Below are positions 8,610-18,162 of a stretch of DNA of 64,000 nucleotides, piece after piece. Under the pieces are notes generated by a model. That model ran no database searches. It was not told the DNA's origin and saw nothing but the letters and a program-made list of their open reading frames with translations. The translations under genes were made by a program, and so were the position numbers. How positions within the stretch are numbered: position 1 is the stretch's first letter; each line of letters begins with the position of its first letter. The DNA comes from Paraburkholderia phytofirmans OLGA172. GTDB taxonomy: Bacteria; Pseudomonadota; Gammaproteobacteria; Burkholderiales; Burkholderiaceae. The stretch is taken from contig NZ_CP014578.1 of assembly GCF_001634365.1 (NCBI RefSeq), positions 3,162,001-3,226,000 of the forward strand, in the 5' to 3' direction.

Positions 8610-10280
8610 TCAAACGCGCGAGACGTCGAATTGCGCCTTGCTGCCCTTGCCATACACCTTGAGCGCGCCCTTCTCGCCCACTGCGTTCGGCCGATTGAAA
8701 ATCCAGTTCTGCCAGGCGGTGAGACGCCCGAAAATACGGGTCTCCATCGTTTCCGGGCCGTTGAAGCGCAGATTCGCTTCCAGACCGGTCAAGGCATCCG
8801 GCGACATCGCCGCGCGCTCTTCGAGCGCGATGCGGATTTCGTCGGCCCAATCGATATCGTCGGGCGACGCGGTCACGAGGCCAAGACGCTCGGCTTCAAC
8901 AGGCTTGAGCGCCTCGCCGATCTTCGAGCGCACCGCGTCGAGCGGCTCGACCTCTTCATAGAAGCGACGGGCAAGCCGCGATTGATGCGTGACCATCGGA
9001 TAGAGACCGAAGTTGACTTCCGACAGCGTGATCGCCGGTTCTTCGTCTTCGTTGCCCGGCAGTGCCGCCATATAGCTTCGGTCGGCGGCGAACGCGAGTT
9101 CCGCGAAGGTGCCTGCAAAGCACGAGCCCGGTTCGATCAACGCGAACAGCGACCGCGACGACACGTCGATACGCGCCAAGGTGCGGCGCAGCAGGCCGAT
9201 GGTTTCGCGCACGAACCAGTGGTCCTTGTGCTGCATCAGCGTGGCATCGGCGGCGAGCACGTTACGGGCATCACCTTCAGTCTTGAAGACCCAGGTGCCG
9301 ATGTTGAGTTCGTTAGTGCGCATCGACAGGATCGCGTCGTCGAGTTCGCGTGCGAACTGCAGCGGCCACCAGTTCGTGCCGGCAGCGACGATCGCGTCGA
9401 TCTCCGTGGGTTGTCCGGCTTGCGGGGCTTTCGCCGTGAAGGTGGCGATCCGCTTCGCACGATCGATCGTGATGTCGAGCGTTTTATAAGTCAGGCCGTC
9501 TTCGCGGTCGGTGCGTTCGATCCGCGTGAGCACCACGCCTTGCGCGTCCGCCGGACGATCGCTTTGTTCCGCGAGTTCGAGCGCGCGTGCCTGAATCGTT
9601 TGGTCGAACTGATTCGGCTTTACGACTTCATCCACGAGACGCCATGCTTTCGCCCGCTCACCGCGAATGCCTTCGACCACCGTGCAGAAAATGTCCGCAC
9701 GATCGTGACGCACCTTGCGTTTATCCGTGACGCGCGTCAGGCCGCCCGTGCCCGGCAGCACGCCCAGCAGCGGCACTTCCGGCAGCGATACCGACGACGA
9801 GCGGTCATCCACCAGATAGATTTCGTCGCAGGCGAGCGCGAGTTCATAACCGCCACCGGCGCACGCACCGTTCACGGCAGCGAGAAACTTCAGACCCGAA
9901 TGACGCGACGAATCTTCGAGACCGTTGCGCGTTTCGTTGGTGAACTTGCAGAAGTTGACCTTCCAGGCATGCGTGGACAGGCCCAGCATGAAGATGTTCG
10001 CGCCTGAGCAGAACACGCGGTCTTTCAGGCTCGTCAGCACCACTGTTTTGACTTCGGGATGCTCGAAGCGGATGCGCTGTATCGCGTCGTGCAGCTCGAT
10101 ATCGACGCCGAGGTCGTATGAATTCAGCTTCAGCTTGTAGCCGTCACGGATGCCGCCGTCCTCGGCGATGTCGATACCGAGGGTCGCGACGGGACCGTTG
10201 AAACTCAGCTTCCAATGCTTGTACTTCGAGGGATCGGTGCGGTAGTCGACTGGCGCGATTGCGGTTTCTGGCGTGGACAT
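8610..10280 (-). CDS. boxC: Benzoyl-CoA-dihydrodiol lyase BoxC
   Basis: Opens the ring of 2,3-epoxybenzoyl-CoA to give 3,4-dehydroadipyl-CoA semialdehyde and formate. The protein is 556 aa with two crotonase-like halves; the first carries the oxyanion-hole region NGACAGGGYELALACDE and the stretch PLLGVLPGTGGLTRV. The start at 10280 is chosen because AGGAGA precedes it; a start at 10325 would add 15 residues inside the promoter. First gene of the boxCBA operon and just downstream of boxR, with its own promoter. Confidence 0.95.
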   Translation of the reverse strand: MSTPETAIAPVDYRTDPSKYKHWKLSFNGPVATLGIDIAEDGGIRDGYKLKLNSYDLGVDIELHDAIQRIRFEHPEVKTVVLTSLKDRVFCSGANIFMLGLSTHAWKVNFCKFTNETRNGLEDSSRHSGLKFLAAVNGACAGGGYELALACDEIYLVDDRSSSVSLPEVPLLGVLPGTGGLTRVTDKRKVRHDRADIFCTVVEGIRGERAKAWRLVDEVVKPNQFDQTIQARALELAEQSDRPADAQGVVLTRIERTDREDGLTYKTLDITIDRAKRIATFTAKAPQAGQPTEIDAIVAAGTNWWPLQFARELDDAILSMRTNELNIGTWVFKTEGDARNVLAADATLMQHKDHWFVRETIGLLRRTLARIDVSSRSLFALIEPGSCFAGTFAELAFAADRSYMAALPGNEDEEPAITLSEVNFGLYPMVTHQSRLARRFYEEVEPLDAVRSKIGEALKPVEAERLGLVTASPDDIDWADEIRIALEERAAMSPDALTGLEANLRFNGPETMETRIFGRLTAWQNWIFNRPNAVGEKGALKVYGKGSKAQFDVSRV

Positions 10281-10319
10281 GGGGCGTCTCCTGACTGGAC
10301 GATGCAAAACTTGTTTTTT

Positions 10320-10350
10320 GAACAATAGTGCACCGCAATACCCATGTAAA
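10320..10350 (-). promoter_or_regulatory. Probable boxC promoter with candidate BoxR operator over the -10
   Basis: On the minus strand TTTACA (10345-10350) is separated by exactly 17 bp from TATTGT (10322-10327), a good sigma-70 pair about 40 bp upstream of the boxC start. The -10 lies inside GCACTATTGTTC (10320-10331), which matches 10 of 12 positions of a sequence at the boxR promoter (GCACTATAGTAC). Binding there by BoxR would block polymerase. Confidence 0.6.
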
Positions 10351-10397
10351 GCACTTTAATGCATGTTGGCTAGTAAACCCTGGAATACCGCACCACG

Positions 10398-11417
10398 TCA
10401 GACATCGTCCGGCGATTCGGCCGCGAGCCTTGCGGCAAGCCGGTCGCGCAGTTGCAAGTAGGCGTCGGCCAAGGTTTTTTCGCTGGTGTCGAAGATCATG
10501 TCGGCACGGCCATACAGTTCGCCGCGCCCCGCCAGGATGCGCTTGAGGTCGTCCATCGCTTCCTTGTTGCCGGACATCGGGCGTAGATCGCCTTGCGCGA
10601 CGACACGGCGCATATGCTCTTCCGGCGTGGCTTGCAGCCACACGGTGAAGCAGTGCGACAGCAGCGCGTTAAAGGTGCCCGCCTCCGACACCAGCCCGCC
10701 CGGCGACGCGATCACCGCGCGCTCGTGCTCCTGAATCACCGCCTCGAGCGCCCGGTGTTCATAACGCCGGTACGCGCTCGCGCCATAGAGGGAATGAATC
10801 TCCGATGGCGGGCAGCCGGCAAGTTGCTCGATCACACGCGTGAGTTCGACGAACGGCACCTTGCGCTCCTGCGCCAGCATCCGTCCAAAGGTCGACTTGC
10901 CGGCCCCGCGCAAGCCGATCAGCGCGATCCGGTCCTTGCGGTGGGGGTCGCGCGGCGCTTGCGCGAACATCTCGGCAAGCGCCACGCGGGCCCGCTGCAG
11001 CGCCGCCTGGTCGCGCCCCTGCAGCAGTTCGCGGATCAGCAGCCATTCGGCGGAGGCGGTGGTCTCGTCGCCGATCACTTCGGCCAGCGGGCAGTTCAGC
11101 GTCGCCGCGATCTGCCGCAGCACCAGCACCGACGCATTGCCCACGCCCGATTCCAGATTCGCCAGATGACGCTCAGACAAACCGGTTTCGGCCGCCAGCG
11201 CCTTGCGCGTCATGCCGCGGCGCGCGCGCAGCAGGCGCACGCGATCGCCCATCGCCGTCAGAAAAGGATCGCGCTCCTCGCGCTCGCCGCCGCGCTCCGC
11301 CGCTGGGTCGGCCTCTGGGTTAGCCCCTTTGTCGGCCCCGCGCCTGGCCCGACCCGCGCGGCTTGCGTCCTCATCGGCTGGATCGTCCGGCGGCGCGGAA
11401 GAGTAATTTTGGTTCAT
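10398..11417 (-). CDS. boxR: BoxR-type regulator of benzoate catabolism: XRE helix-turn-helix fused to shikimate-kinase-like domain
   Basis: A 339-aa protein. A polar, low-complexity N-terminus (1-50) is followed by an XRE-type HTH at about 56-116 (RKALAAETGLSERHLANLES). A shikimate-kinase-like domain follows, with Walker A GLRGAGKST at 168-176. In Azoarcus and Thauera, BoxR/BzdR proteins of this architecture repress box/bzd genes and respond to benzoyl-CoA bound by the kinase-like domain. The same role is inferred here from architecture and position. Start ATG at 11417 within an AT-rich leader. Confidence 0.93.
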   Translation of the reverse strand: MNQNYSSAPPDDPADEDASRAGRARRGADKGANPEADPAAERGGEREERDPFLTAMGDRVRLLRARRGMTRKALAAETGLSERHLANLESGVGNASVLVLRQIAATLNCPLAEVIGDETTASAEWLLIRELLQGRDQAALQRARVALAEMFAQAPRDPHRKDRIALIGLRGAGKSTFGRMLAQERKVPFVELTRVIEQLAGCPPSEIHSLYGASAYRRYEHRALEAVIQEHERAVIASPGGLVSEAGTFNALLSHCFTVWLQATPEEHMRRVVAQGDLRPMSGNKEAMDDLKRILAGRGELYGRADMIFDTSEKTLADAYLQLRDRLAARLAAESPDDV

Positions 11418-11445
11418 GTTTAACTGCCCCTTGAATACACTACAT

Positions 11446-11477
11446 GTACTATAGTGCTTGACAGGGCACTTGTTGAA
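11446..11477 (-). promoter_or_regulatory. Probable boxR promoter with candidate operator
   Basis: On the minus strand TTCAAC (11472-11477) and TATAGT (11448-11453) are spaced 18 bp. The -10 sits inside GCACTATAGTAC (11446-11457), the same motif as at the boxC promoter. The surrounding CACTA-N9-TAGTG symmetry fits a dimeric regulator and suggests autoregulation. Confidence 0.5.
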
Positions 11478-11486
11478 CAGTTAATT
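11458..11486 (+). promoter_or_regulatory. Divergent plus-strand promoter upstream of the boxD remnant and ligase
   Basis: Consensus TTGACA (11458-11463), 17-bp spacer, then TTAATT (11481-11486). It abuts the candidate BoxR operator (11446-11457) and overlaps the boxR promoter. One bound repressor could therefore control both directions. The interval 11418-11909 otherwise holds only the aldehyde dehydrogenase remnant. Confidence 0.5.
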
Positions 11487-11614
11487 TTCGCCAAATATTG
11501 ATCCAATAATCAACGCTGTCGAGGTTTTTCGGCAGCGTCTCGGAAACGGCGAGACGATACGCATGAATTAACGTGCGTGCGCCCGCTGATCCGGAGGCTC
11601 GCCTGAGACCCGCC

Positions 11615-11815
11615 ATGCGCGAACGATTGAAAAACTACGTCGCAGGCCAGTGGGTCGCGGGCGGCGGTGGAGGCACGACGCTGACCGACCCGATTACCGG
11701 CGAAGCACTCGGCGGCCTGCGTGCATTGGGTTTCTATCACAGGCGCTCTGCGATTCAGGCATCGAACACTGCAATCGACGCATTGACGCAAGTCACGCAT
11801 TTGCCCGCAGCGTAG
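11615..11815 (+). pseudogene. Remnant of an aldehyde dehydrogenase gene, probably boxD (3,4-dehydroadipyl-CoA semialdehyde dehydrogenase)
   Basis: Starting MRERLKNYVAGQWVAG and running to LTDPITGEAL, about 33 codons match the N-terminus of CoA-semialdehyde dehydrogenases of the BoxD/PaaZ type, including the NYVAGQW and DPxTGE signatures. The similarity then stops. The following GGLRALGFYHRRS may be a second scrap after an internal deletion, and the frame closes at 11815. A full protein would be about 500 aa. It sits exactly where box clusters usually carry the aldehyde dehydrogenase, between boxR and the ligase. I infer a deleted gene; its function must be supplied elsewhere if the pathway works. 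Confidence 0.7.
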
Positions 11816-11909
11816 CGGCACGAGACAAGCATCGAGCAATCAGGCAGTACGCATCGAGCGGATCATAAGCACATAACCGCCGGACCGCCTCACCCGATGG
11901 AGGAGACAT

Positions 11910-13511
11910 ATGGATGCCCTGCTGGAACCGGCTGCGCGTCAGCCCGCCGCGACGGTCGAACCGCCGCCTGCGGCATTTAATTTCGCGGCCTACCTGTTTC
12001 GACTGAATGAATCGCGCGCCGGCAAGACCGCGTATATCGACGACACCGGCGCCACCTCTTACGGCGAACTCGAAGATCGGGCCCGGCGCTTCGCGAGCGC
12101 ATTGCGCACACGCGGCGTGCATCCGGAAGAGCGCGTGCTGCTGGTGATGCTCGATACCGTCGAACTGCCGATCGCCTTTCTCGGTGCACTCTATGCGGGC
12201 GTCGTGCCGGTCGTCGCGAACACGCTGCTCACCGCAGCCGACTACGTGTACATGCTGACGCACAGCCACGCGCGCGCCGTGATCGCATCGGGTGCGTTGC
12301 TCTCGAATGTCACGCAGGCGATGGATACGGCCGAACACGACGGTTGCCAGTTGATCGTCTCACAGCCGCCCGAAAGCGACGCAAGCGAGCCTTTAGCCGC
12401 ACCGCGACTCAAAGATCTGATCGACGCGGCCGCGCCGGCTGTCAAAGCATGCGCGACAGGTTGCGACGATATTGCGTTCTGGCTGTATTCGTCAGGCTCG
12501 ACCGGCAAACCGAAAGGCACGGTCCACACACATGCGAATCTGTACTGGACTGCGGAGTTGTACGCAAAGCCGGTTCTCGGCATCGTCGAAAGCGATGTGG
12601 TTTTCTCGGCGGCCAAATTGTTCTTTGCGTATGGTCTGGGTAATGGCCTGACGTTCCCGCTTTCGGTCGGCGCTACGGTCGTATTGATGGCGGAGCGCCC
12701 CACCGCTGACGCCATTTTCACGCGCCTCGTGCGGCATCGCCCGACCATTTTCTACGGCGTGCCGACGCTCTACGCGGGCATGCTCGTCTCGCCCAACCTG
12801 CCCCCACGCGCCGACGTCGCGATGCGCATATGCACGTCGGCGGGCGAAGCGCTGCCGCGCGAAATCGGCGAGCGCTTTACAGCACATTTCGGCTGCGAGA
12901 TTCTCGACGGTATCGGATCGACCGAAATGCTGCATATCTTCCTGTCGAATCGCGCGGGCGAAGTCGAATACGGCACCACGGGGCGCCCCGTGCCCGGCTA
13001 TGAAGTGGAACTGCGCGACGAAGCCGGTCATGCGGTGCCCGATGGCGAAGTCGGTGATCTATTTATCAAAGGGCCGAGCGCGGCGTTGATGTATTGGAGC
13101 AATCGGGAGAAGTCGCGCGCGACCTTCCTTGGCGAGTGGATTCGCAGCGGCGATAAATACCAACGCCTCGCGAACGGCTGCTACGTGTATGCGGGCCGCA
13201 GCGACGACATGTTGAAAGTGAGCGGTCAGTACGTATCGCCCGTCGAGGTGGAAATGGTCCTGGTGCAGCACGAAGCGGTGCTGGAAGCCGCAGTGGTTGG
13301 CGTCGATCACGGCGGCCTCGTCAAGATCCGCGCCTTCGTGGTGTTGAAGCGCGAATTCGCGCCGTCTGAGATACTCGCGGATAAGTTGAAGGCTTTCGTC
13401 AAGGAACGGCTCGCGCCGCACAAGTATCCGCGCGATATCGTGTTCGTCGACGATTTGCCAAAAACCGCTACCGGCAAGATTCAACGCTTCAAACTGCGCG
13501 AACAGTCATAA
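11910..13511 (+). CDS. bclA: Benzoate-CoA ligase
   Basis: Activates benzoate with ATP and CoA to benzoyl-CoA, the substrate of BoxAB, 533 aa. The adenylate-forming P-loop YSSGSTGKPKGTVHTH lies at 193-208. The motif GIGSTEMLHIFLSN and the C-terminal TATGKIQRFKLRE with the catalytic lysine near residue 526 are also present. The protein fits the benzoate-CoA ligase subgroup (for example AELYAKPVLGI). Start ATG with GGAGGAG immediately upstream. A short gap of 8 bp separates it from the next gene, so the two are probably cotranscribed. Confidence 0.93.
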   Translation: MDALLEPAARQPAATVEPPPAAFNFAAYLFRLNESRAGKTAYIDDTGATSYGELEDRARRFASALRTRGVHPEERVLLVMLDTVELPIAFLGALYAGVVPVVANTLLTAADYVYMLTHSHARAVIASGALLSNVTQAMDTAEHDGCQLIVSQPPESDASEPLAAPRLKDLIDAAAPAVKACATGCDDIAFWLYSSGSTGKPKGTVHTHANLYWTAELYAKPVLGIVESDVVFSAAKLFFAYGLGNGLTFPLSVGATVVLMAERPTADAIFTRLVRHRPTIFYGVPTLYAGMLVSPNLPPRADVAMRICTSAGEALPREIGERFTAHFGCEILDGIGSTEMLHIFLSNRAGEVEYGTTGRPVPGYEVELRDEAGHAVPDGEVGDLFIKGPSAALMYWSNREKSRATFLGEWIRSGDKYQRLANGCYVYAGRSDDMLKVSGQYVSPVEVEMVLVQHEAVLEAAVVGVDHGGLVKIRAFVVLKREFAPSEILADKLKAFVKERLAPHKYPRDIVFVDDLPKTATGKIQRFKLREQS

Positions 13512-13519
13512 GGTGATCC

Positions 13520-14353
13520 ATGCAGAACCCCGCAACCACGGCCTTTGTCAGCGACTTCGCAGAGCTGCCCGCCACGGCGTCGCATGGGCCGTTGCGCATT
13601 GAATACCGCTGGGTGAACGAAGCGGCAGGCAATGCACCGATCGCCGTTTTCCTGCATGAAGGACTCGGCTCGGTTGCGATGTGGCGCGACTGGCCGCAAG
13701 CCTTATGCGAGCGTCTCGGCATGCGTGGCCTTGTCTATTCACGGCCTGGGTATGGACTGTCCACACCGCGTGAACACGCCGTCAAGTGGCCAGTCGATTT
13801 CATGACCGCACAAGCGCGCGATATCCTGCCTGCTTTGTTCGGCGTACTCGATATCGATATGCAGGCGCGCAAGCGCATGTGGGTGATCGGGCATAGCGAC
13901 GGCGGCTCGATCGCGCTGCTCTACGCAGCGCTGCATCCGGATGCATTGGCCGGCGCGGTGGTAATCGCACCGCATATATTCGTCGAAGACCTCTCGGTGG
14001 AAAGCATCGCGCAGACCAAAGCGCTCTACGAAACCACCGATCTGCGCAGCAAGCTCAGCCGCTATCACTCGGACGTCGATTCCGCGTTCTATGGCTGGAA
14101 CGATATCTGGTTGAATGCGGCGTTCAGGGAATGGCGCATCGTCGATGAACTGGCCGCCATCAAGCAAGCTTTGCTCGCGGTGCAAGGCCACGACGACAAC
14201 TACGGCACGATGGCGCAGATCGATACGATCGGCGAGCGCGTACCGCACGCGCAACTGGTCAAACTCGACGCGTGTGGGCACTCGCCTCATCGCGATGCGC
14301 CGGACGCGTTGAACGAGGCAATCGCGGCGTTTATCTCGCGGCAACGCCGATAA
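13520..14353 (+). CDS. Alpha/beta hydrolase of the box cluster
   Basis: A 277-aa alpha/beta-hydrolase. The nucleophile elbow is GHSDGGS (Ser126), with HEGLGSVAMWRDWP forming the oxyanion region (FLHEGLGS) and a late histidine in CGHSPHRD. Hydrolases of this group are regularly found next to benzoate-CoA ligase and box genes. They are annotated as lactonase- or thioesterase-like, but the substrate is not proven; one possibility is removal of stalled CoA or lactone intermediates. It lies 8 bp after the ligase gene and is followed by a strong terminator that ends this unit. Confidence 0.8.
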   Translation: MQNPATTAFVSDFAELPATASHGPLRIEYRWVNEAAGNAPIAVFLHEGLGSVAMWRDWPQALCERLGMRGLVYSRPGYGLSTPREHAVKWPVDFMTAQARDILPALFGVLDIDMQARKRMWVIGHSDGGSIALLYAALHPDALAGAVVIAPHIFVEDLSVESIAQTKALYETTDLRSKLSRYHSDVDSAFYGWNDIWLNAAFREWRIVDELAAIKQALLAVQGHDDNYGTMAQIDTIGERVPHAQLVKLDACGHSPHRDAPDALNEAIAAFISRQRR

Positions 14354-14383
14354 CAAGGTTCAATTCAGCCCGTGCGAAAAGAA

Positions 14384-14418
14384 GCGGCCGCTGCGATAAA
14401 AAGCAGCGGCCGTTTTTT
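14384..14418 (+). terminator. Rho-independent terminator of the ligase-hydrolase unit
   Basis: Perfect 10-bp stem CGGCCGCTGC / GCAGCGGCCG (14385-14394 and 14403-14412) with an 8-nt loop, followed by six T. The remainder of 14419-14700 before the chemoreceptor gene shows no gene. Confidence 0.9.
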
Positions 14419-14700
14419 GCATGCATTCGCGTCGTAGCGCGTCATAATCACCGCTATTGTCATACGAATACAGCGCCCCGCAACGCATTTCCAGGGCGAT
14501 GTTTCGGCATCCATTGAAAACCCCGCATCGCGCGAAAAAATGTGTAGTATCGCGGCGCGCCGCCACAAGCGGCGTTGCCGGCCGCCGTCAGAAACTGAAA
14601 GCATTACCCGCTCAAGTCCCAACTGCCCACGCCGTATACCGCGTATGAGGCTCCCGCCTCACCGACTACGGCTCACTGCTTACTCCGAAAGACTCCCGAC

Positions 14701-16500
14701 ATGTTCTCCTCCATTCGCGCGCGCATCGTCGCCCTGTGCGTCGCCATCGTTGTGGTCGCGCTCGCTGCTAACGCGGTTCTCAACTATGCCGTCGCCAACT
14801 CGTATAACGCCGATGCCATCGAAAGCAGTTTGAACGCAGTCGAAAGCGGTCATGTAAACGGTATCGACGACTGGATCGCCGCCAATAGTCAGATGATTAA
14901 CTCGTTGCAGGACGCGGTGCTGCAACCCGACCCGTACGCCGCGTTGAAGCAGATCGCCGCAGCCGGCAAGTTCACCAACGTGTACGTCGGCTACGCGGAC
15001 AAGACCGCGAAGTTCTCCGACCCGACCGGCATTCCGCCCGACTACGATCCGACCGGCCGCCCCTGGTACAAGCAGGCCGCCGCAGCGGGCAAGCCGGTGG
15101 TGACACCGCCGTATGTGGATGTGGGCACGGGCAAGCTGGTGGTCGCGTTCGCCGCGCCCGTGGTGCGCGATGGCGTAGTGAAAGGCGTGGTGTCCGGCGA
15201 CGTCGCGATGGACAGCGTGATTGCCAACGTCAAGGCGATTCATCCGACCCCCGCGAGCTTCGGCATGTTGATCGACGCGAGCGGCCATATCGTCGCGCAC
15301 CCGGATGCGAAGCTGACCTTGAAGCCGGTGTCGGAGCTCGCCCCCGCTCTCACCAGCGACAAGCTGGCCGCGCTCTTCAGCGCCGAGCACCCTGTCGAAG
15401 TCGACCTGAACGGCAGCACGAAACTGCTGCGCGCCGAGGCTATCCCCGGCACCGATTGGTACGCAGTCGTCGCGCTCGACAAATCGGAAGCGACGGCGGG
15501 CATGCGATCGCTGTTGACCGCTTCGGTCATCGCCTTGCTCGTGATCGCCGCGATCGCTGCCGCCATCGTGGCCGCGGTCACCGCCGTGTCGTTCCAGCGC
15601 CTGTCGAAAGTACGCGATGCGATGGACGCGATCGGCTCGGGCGAAGGCGATCTGACACAGCGCCTGCCGGCCGCCGGCAACGACGAAGTCGCGCAGATCG
15701 CGCGCTCGTTCAATACCTTCATCGACAAACTCAGCCACGTGATGCGTCAGATTCGCGATACCAGCGAATCGGTGCGCGTGGCCGCGAATGAAATCGCCGC
15801 GGGCAACGTCGATCTGTCGGGCCGCACCGAATCCGCCGCGGCCAGCCTGCAACAGACCGCTGCGTCGATGGAGGAAATCACTTCGACGGTCACACAGTCG
15901 GCCAGCGCCGCGAAGCAGGCCGACGATAGCGCCGTGTCCGCGTCGCAGGTCGCTTCGCGCGGCGGCGTGGCAATCTCCGACGTGATCACGACGATGGGCG
16001 AGATCGAACAGGCGTCGGTGAAGATCTCCGACATCATCGGCGTGATCGACGGCATTGCGTTCCAGACCAACATCCTCGCGTTGAACGCGGCGGTTGAAGC
16101 GGCGCGCGCCGGCGAACAGGGCCGCGGCTTCGCGGTGGTGGCCGGCGAGGTGCGCAGCCTCGCGCAACGCAGCGCCCAGGCGGCGAAGGAAATCAAGGCG
16201 CTGATCGAAGCGACCGTGGCGAGCGTGACTTCCGGTTCGGGCCAGGTGCGCCAGGCCGGCGAGACGATGACGGAGATCGTCAGCAACGTCGCCAACGTGA
16301 CGACCATCATTTCCGAAATCACCCAGGCCGCCAACGAGCAAACGCGTGGGATTCAGGAAGTCAACCGCGCGGTCAGCCAGCTCGACGAAATGGTTCAGCA
16401 AAACGCCGCACTGGTCGAGGAATCCACGGCGGCCGCCGCCGCGTTGCAAAGCCAGGCCGTGAGTCTTGCCAGTGCCGTCACGCAGTTCAAGCTGGACTAA
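14701..16500 (+). CDS. Methyl-accepting chemotaxis protein with double-Cache periplasmic sensor
   Basis: A 599-aa chemoreceptor. TM1 is about residues 8-28. A large periplasmic Cache domain follows, with the family signature [10 protein letters not shown] and the later [13 protein letters not shown]2 is about 271-296, followed by HAMP and a cytoplasmic signalling hairpin whose tip is canonical ([20 protein letters not shown], then [11 protein letters not shown]). dCache receptors usually bind small organic ligands such as amino or organic acids; the ligand here is unknown. No CheR/CheB-tethering pentapeptide is seen at the C-terminus. The next receptor gene starts 21 bp later, so they are likely cotranscribed. 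Confidence 0.92.
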   Translation: MFSSIRARIVALCVAIVVVALAANAVLNYAVANSYNADAIESSLNAVESGHVNGIDDWIAANSQMINSLQDAVLQPDPYAALKQIAAAGKFTNVYVGYADKTAKFSDPTGIPPDYDPTGRPWYKQAAAAGKPVVTPPYVDVGTGKLVVAFAAPVVRDGVVKGVVSGDVAMDSVIANVKAIHPTPASFGMLIDASGHIVAHPDAKLTLKPVSELAPALTSDKLAALFSAEHPVEVDLNGSTKLLRAEAIPGTDWYAVVALDKSEATAGMRSLLTASVIALLVIAAIAAAIVAAVTAVSFQRLSKVRDAMDAIGSGEGDLTQRLPAAGNDEVAQIARSFNTFIDKLSHVMRQIRDTSESVRVAANEIAAGNVDLSGRTESAAASLQQTAASMEEITSTVTQSASAAKQADDSAVSASQVASRGGVAISDVITTMGEIEQASVKISDIIGVIDGIAFQTNILALNAAVEAARAGEQGRGFAVVAGEVRSLAQRSAQAAKEIKALIEATVASVTSGSGQVRQAGETMTEIVSNVANVTTIISEITQAANEQTRGIQEVNRAVSQLDEMVQQNAALVEESTAAAAALQSQAVSLASAVTQFKLD

Positions 16501-16521
16501 AGTACGCCAAAGGAAATCGCA

Positions 16522-18102
16522 GTGACGTTTTATCGCAATCTGAAGATCGCTGTTAAGTTGGCGCTGCTCGGCGCGGTGCTGCTCGCCGCGACAATGGTGG
16601 TGGGCCTGGAAGGCTGGCACGCATTGTCGAACACGCATGCGTTGCAAATTCGGTCCGCGCAAACGCTCAGCCAGTATGCGCAGGCAGCCGACATCGCACG
16701 CGTCGCGCAGGTCGAATTCAAGAAGCAGGTGCAGGAATGGAAAGACCTGTTGCTGCGCGGCGCTGATCCGGCTGCGTTCGCCAAATACCGCGACGCCTTC
16801 AGCAAGGAGAGCGGTGCGACGCAGGCTGCCCTGCAGCGATTGAAAGATCAATTGAGTGCACTGGGCGCTAACGTTGACGGCGTCGACAAGGCGCTCGCCA
16901 CGCACGCCTCGCTGCAAGACAGTTACCTCGACGCGCTCAAGCACTATGACGCGGCCGATCCGAATACGGCACACGTTGTCGACGGTCTGGTCAAAGGGAT
17001 CGACCGCGCGCCGACCGCCGCGATCGACGGCATCGTCGCCGCGGTGATGCAGCAGGCGCAAGACTCCAACGTGCGCACGGGCGAGGCCGCAGAACGCGCG
17101 TACACGCTCGCCTGCGTGCTGCTTCTGTCGGTCGTGATCGGCTCGCTTGGCGTGGGCAGCTTCGCGATCTGGTTCCTGAGCCGCAGCATCACGTTGCCGG
17201 TCAGGCAGGCGGTGGGCGTCGCGCAAGCGGTTGCGGCAGGCGATCTGCGCACCGATGTCGCCGTGGTGAGCCGCGACGAAACCGGTCAGTTGCTGGCCGC
17301 ACTCAACGAAATGAATCAGCGCTTGCGGCATTTCGTCGGCGAGATTCGTGAAGGCGCGAACACCATCTCTTCAGCAACGCAGGAAATCGCCGCGGGCAAC
17401 CTCGATCTGTCGGCACGCACCGAACAACAGGCCGCGTCGCTCGAAGAAACCGCCGCGTCGATGCAGCATTTCACCGACTCGGTTCAGCGCAATGCCAGCA
17501 ACGCACGCGAGGCCACCACGCTCGCGCAAACCGCTGCGCAAGCGGCACGCGACGGCGGCGTCGTGATGACCGACGCGGTGCGCACAATGGGCCAGATCCA
17601 CGCGTCGTCCAGGCGTATCGTCGACATCATCGCGGTGGTCGAAGCGATCGCCGCGCAGACCAATATTCTGGCGCTCAATGCCGCCGTTGAAGCGGCGCGC
17701 GCCGGCACACAAGGGCGCGGTTTCGCGGTGGTCGCGAGCGAAGTGCGCAGCCTGGCCCAGCGCTCGGCCGACGCCGCGCGAGAGATCAAGACGCTGATTC
17801 GCGAGTCGGCTGCCACGATCGACGCCGGCACGCAGTTAATCAATCACGCGAGTCAGACGATGGACGGCGTGGTGCAAAGCGCGGGCAGCGTGACGCGCAT
17901 CGTCGAGGCGATCGCGACGGCCAGCGTCGATCAGGCAGCGGGCATTGCGGAAGTGAACGATGCGGTCACGCAAATGGATCAGGTGACGCAGAGCAACGCG
18001 GCGTTGGTCGAGCAGGCGGCCGCGGCGGCCGATGCGGTGCAGAGCAAGGCATCGGGTCTGGTGCAAAGCGTGCGTTTCTTCCGGATTGGCGCGGCGGATT
18101 GA
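16522..18102 (+). CDS. Methyl-accepting chemotaxis protein, four-helix-bundle type
   Basis: A 526-aa receptor with TM1 at about 9-29, a helical periplasmic domain of about 160 residues, TM2 at about 195-217, then HAMP and a signalling domain. The GTG start at 16522 follows AGGAAA. The hairpin tip reads [19 protein letters not shown], then [17 protein letters not shown]. Compared with the canonical enteric tip, Ala replaces the phenylalanine of IAFQTN and Thr replaces the glutamate of RAGEQGRGF. The ligand is unknown. It is tightly linked to the preceding Cache receptor. Confidence 0.92.
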   Translation: MTFYRNLKIAVKLALLGAVLLAATMVVGLEGWHALSNTHALQIRSAQTLSQYAQAADIARVAQVEFKKQVQEWKDLLLRGADPAAFAKYRDAFSKESGATQAALQRLKDQLSALGANVDGVDKALATHASLQDSYLDALKHYDAADPNTAHVVDGLVKGIDRAPTAAIDGIVAAVMQQAQDSNVRTGEAAERAYTLACVLLLSVVIGSLGVGSFAIWFLSRSITLPVRQAVGVAQAVAAGDLRTDVAVVSRDETGQLLAALNEMNQRLRHFVGEIREGANTISSATQEIAAGNLDLSARTEQQAASLEETAASMQHFTDSVQRNASNAREATTLAQTAAQAARDGGVVMTDAVRTMGQIHASSRRIVDIIAVVEAIAAQTNILALNAAVEAARAGTQGRGFAVVASEVRSLAQRSADAAREIKTLIRESAATIDAGTQLINHASQTMDGVVQSAGSVTRIVEAIATASVDQAAGIAEVNDAVTQMDQVTQSNAALVEQAAAAADAVQSKASGLVQSVRFFRIGAAD

Positions 18103-18162
18103 TCGTGATCTTCTGCCGGATCGGCGTTGGGTGATTTTTTCGACGCCGCCTGGAACCGCCGC

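Noticed and set aside
14680..17331. 883-codon open frame on the minus strand opposite the chemoreceptors
   Set aside because: The Arg/His-rich composition is typical of the antisense of GC-rich genes, and the plus strand encodes clear receptor domains.
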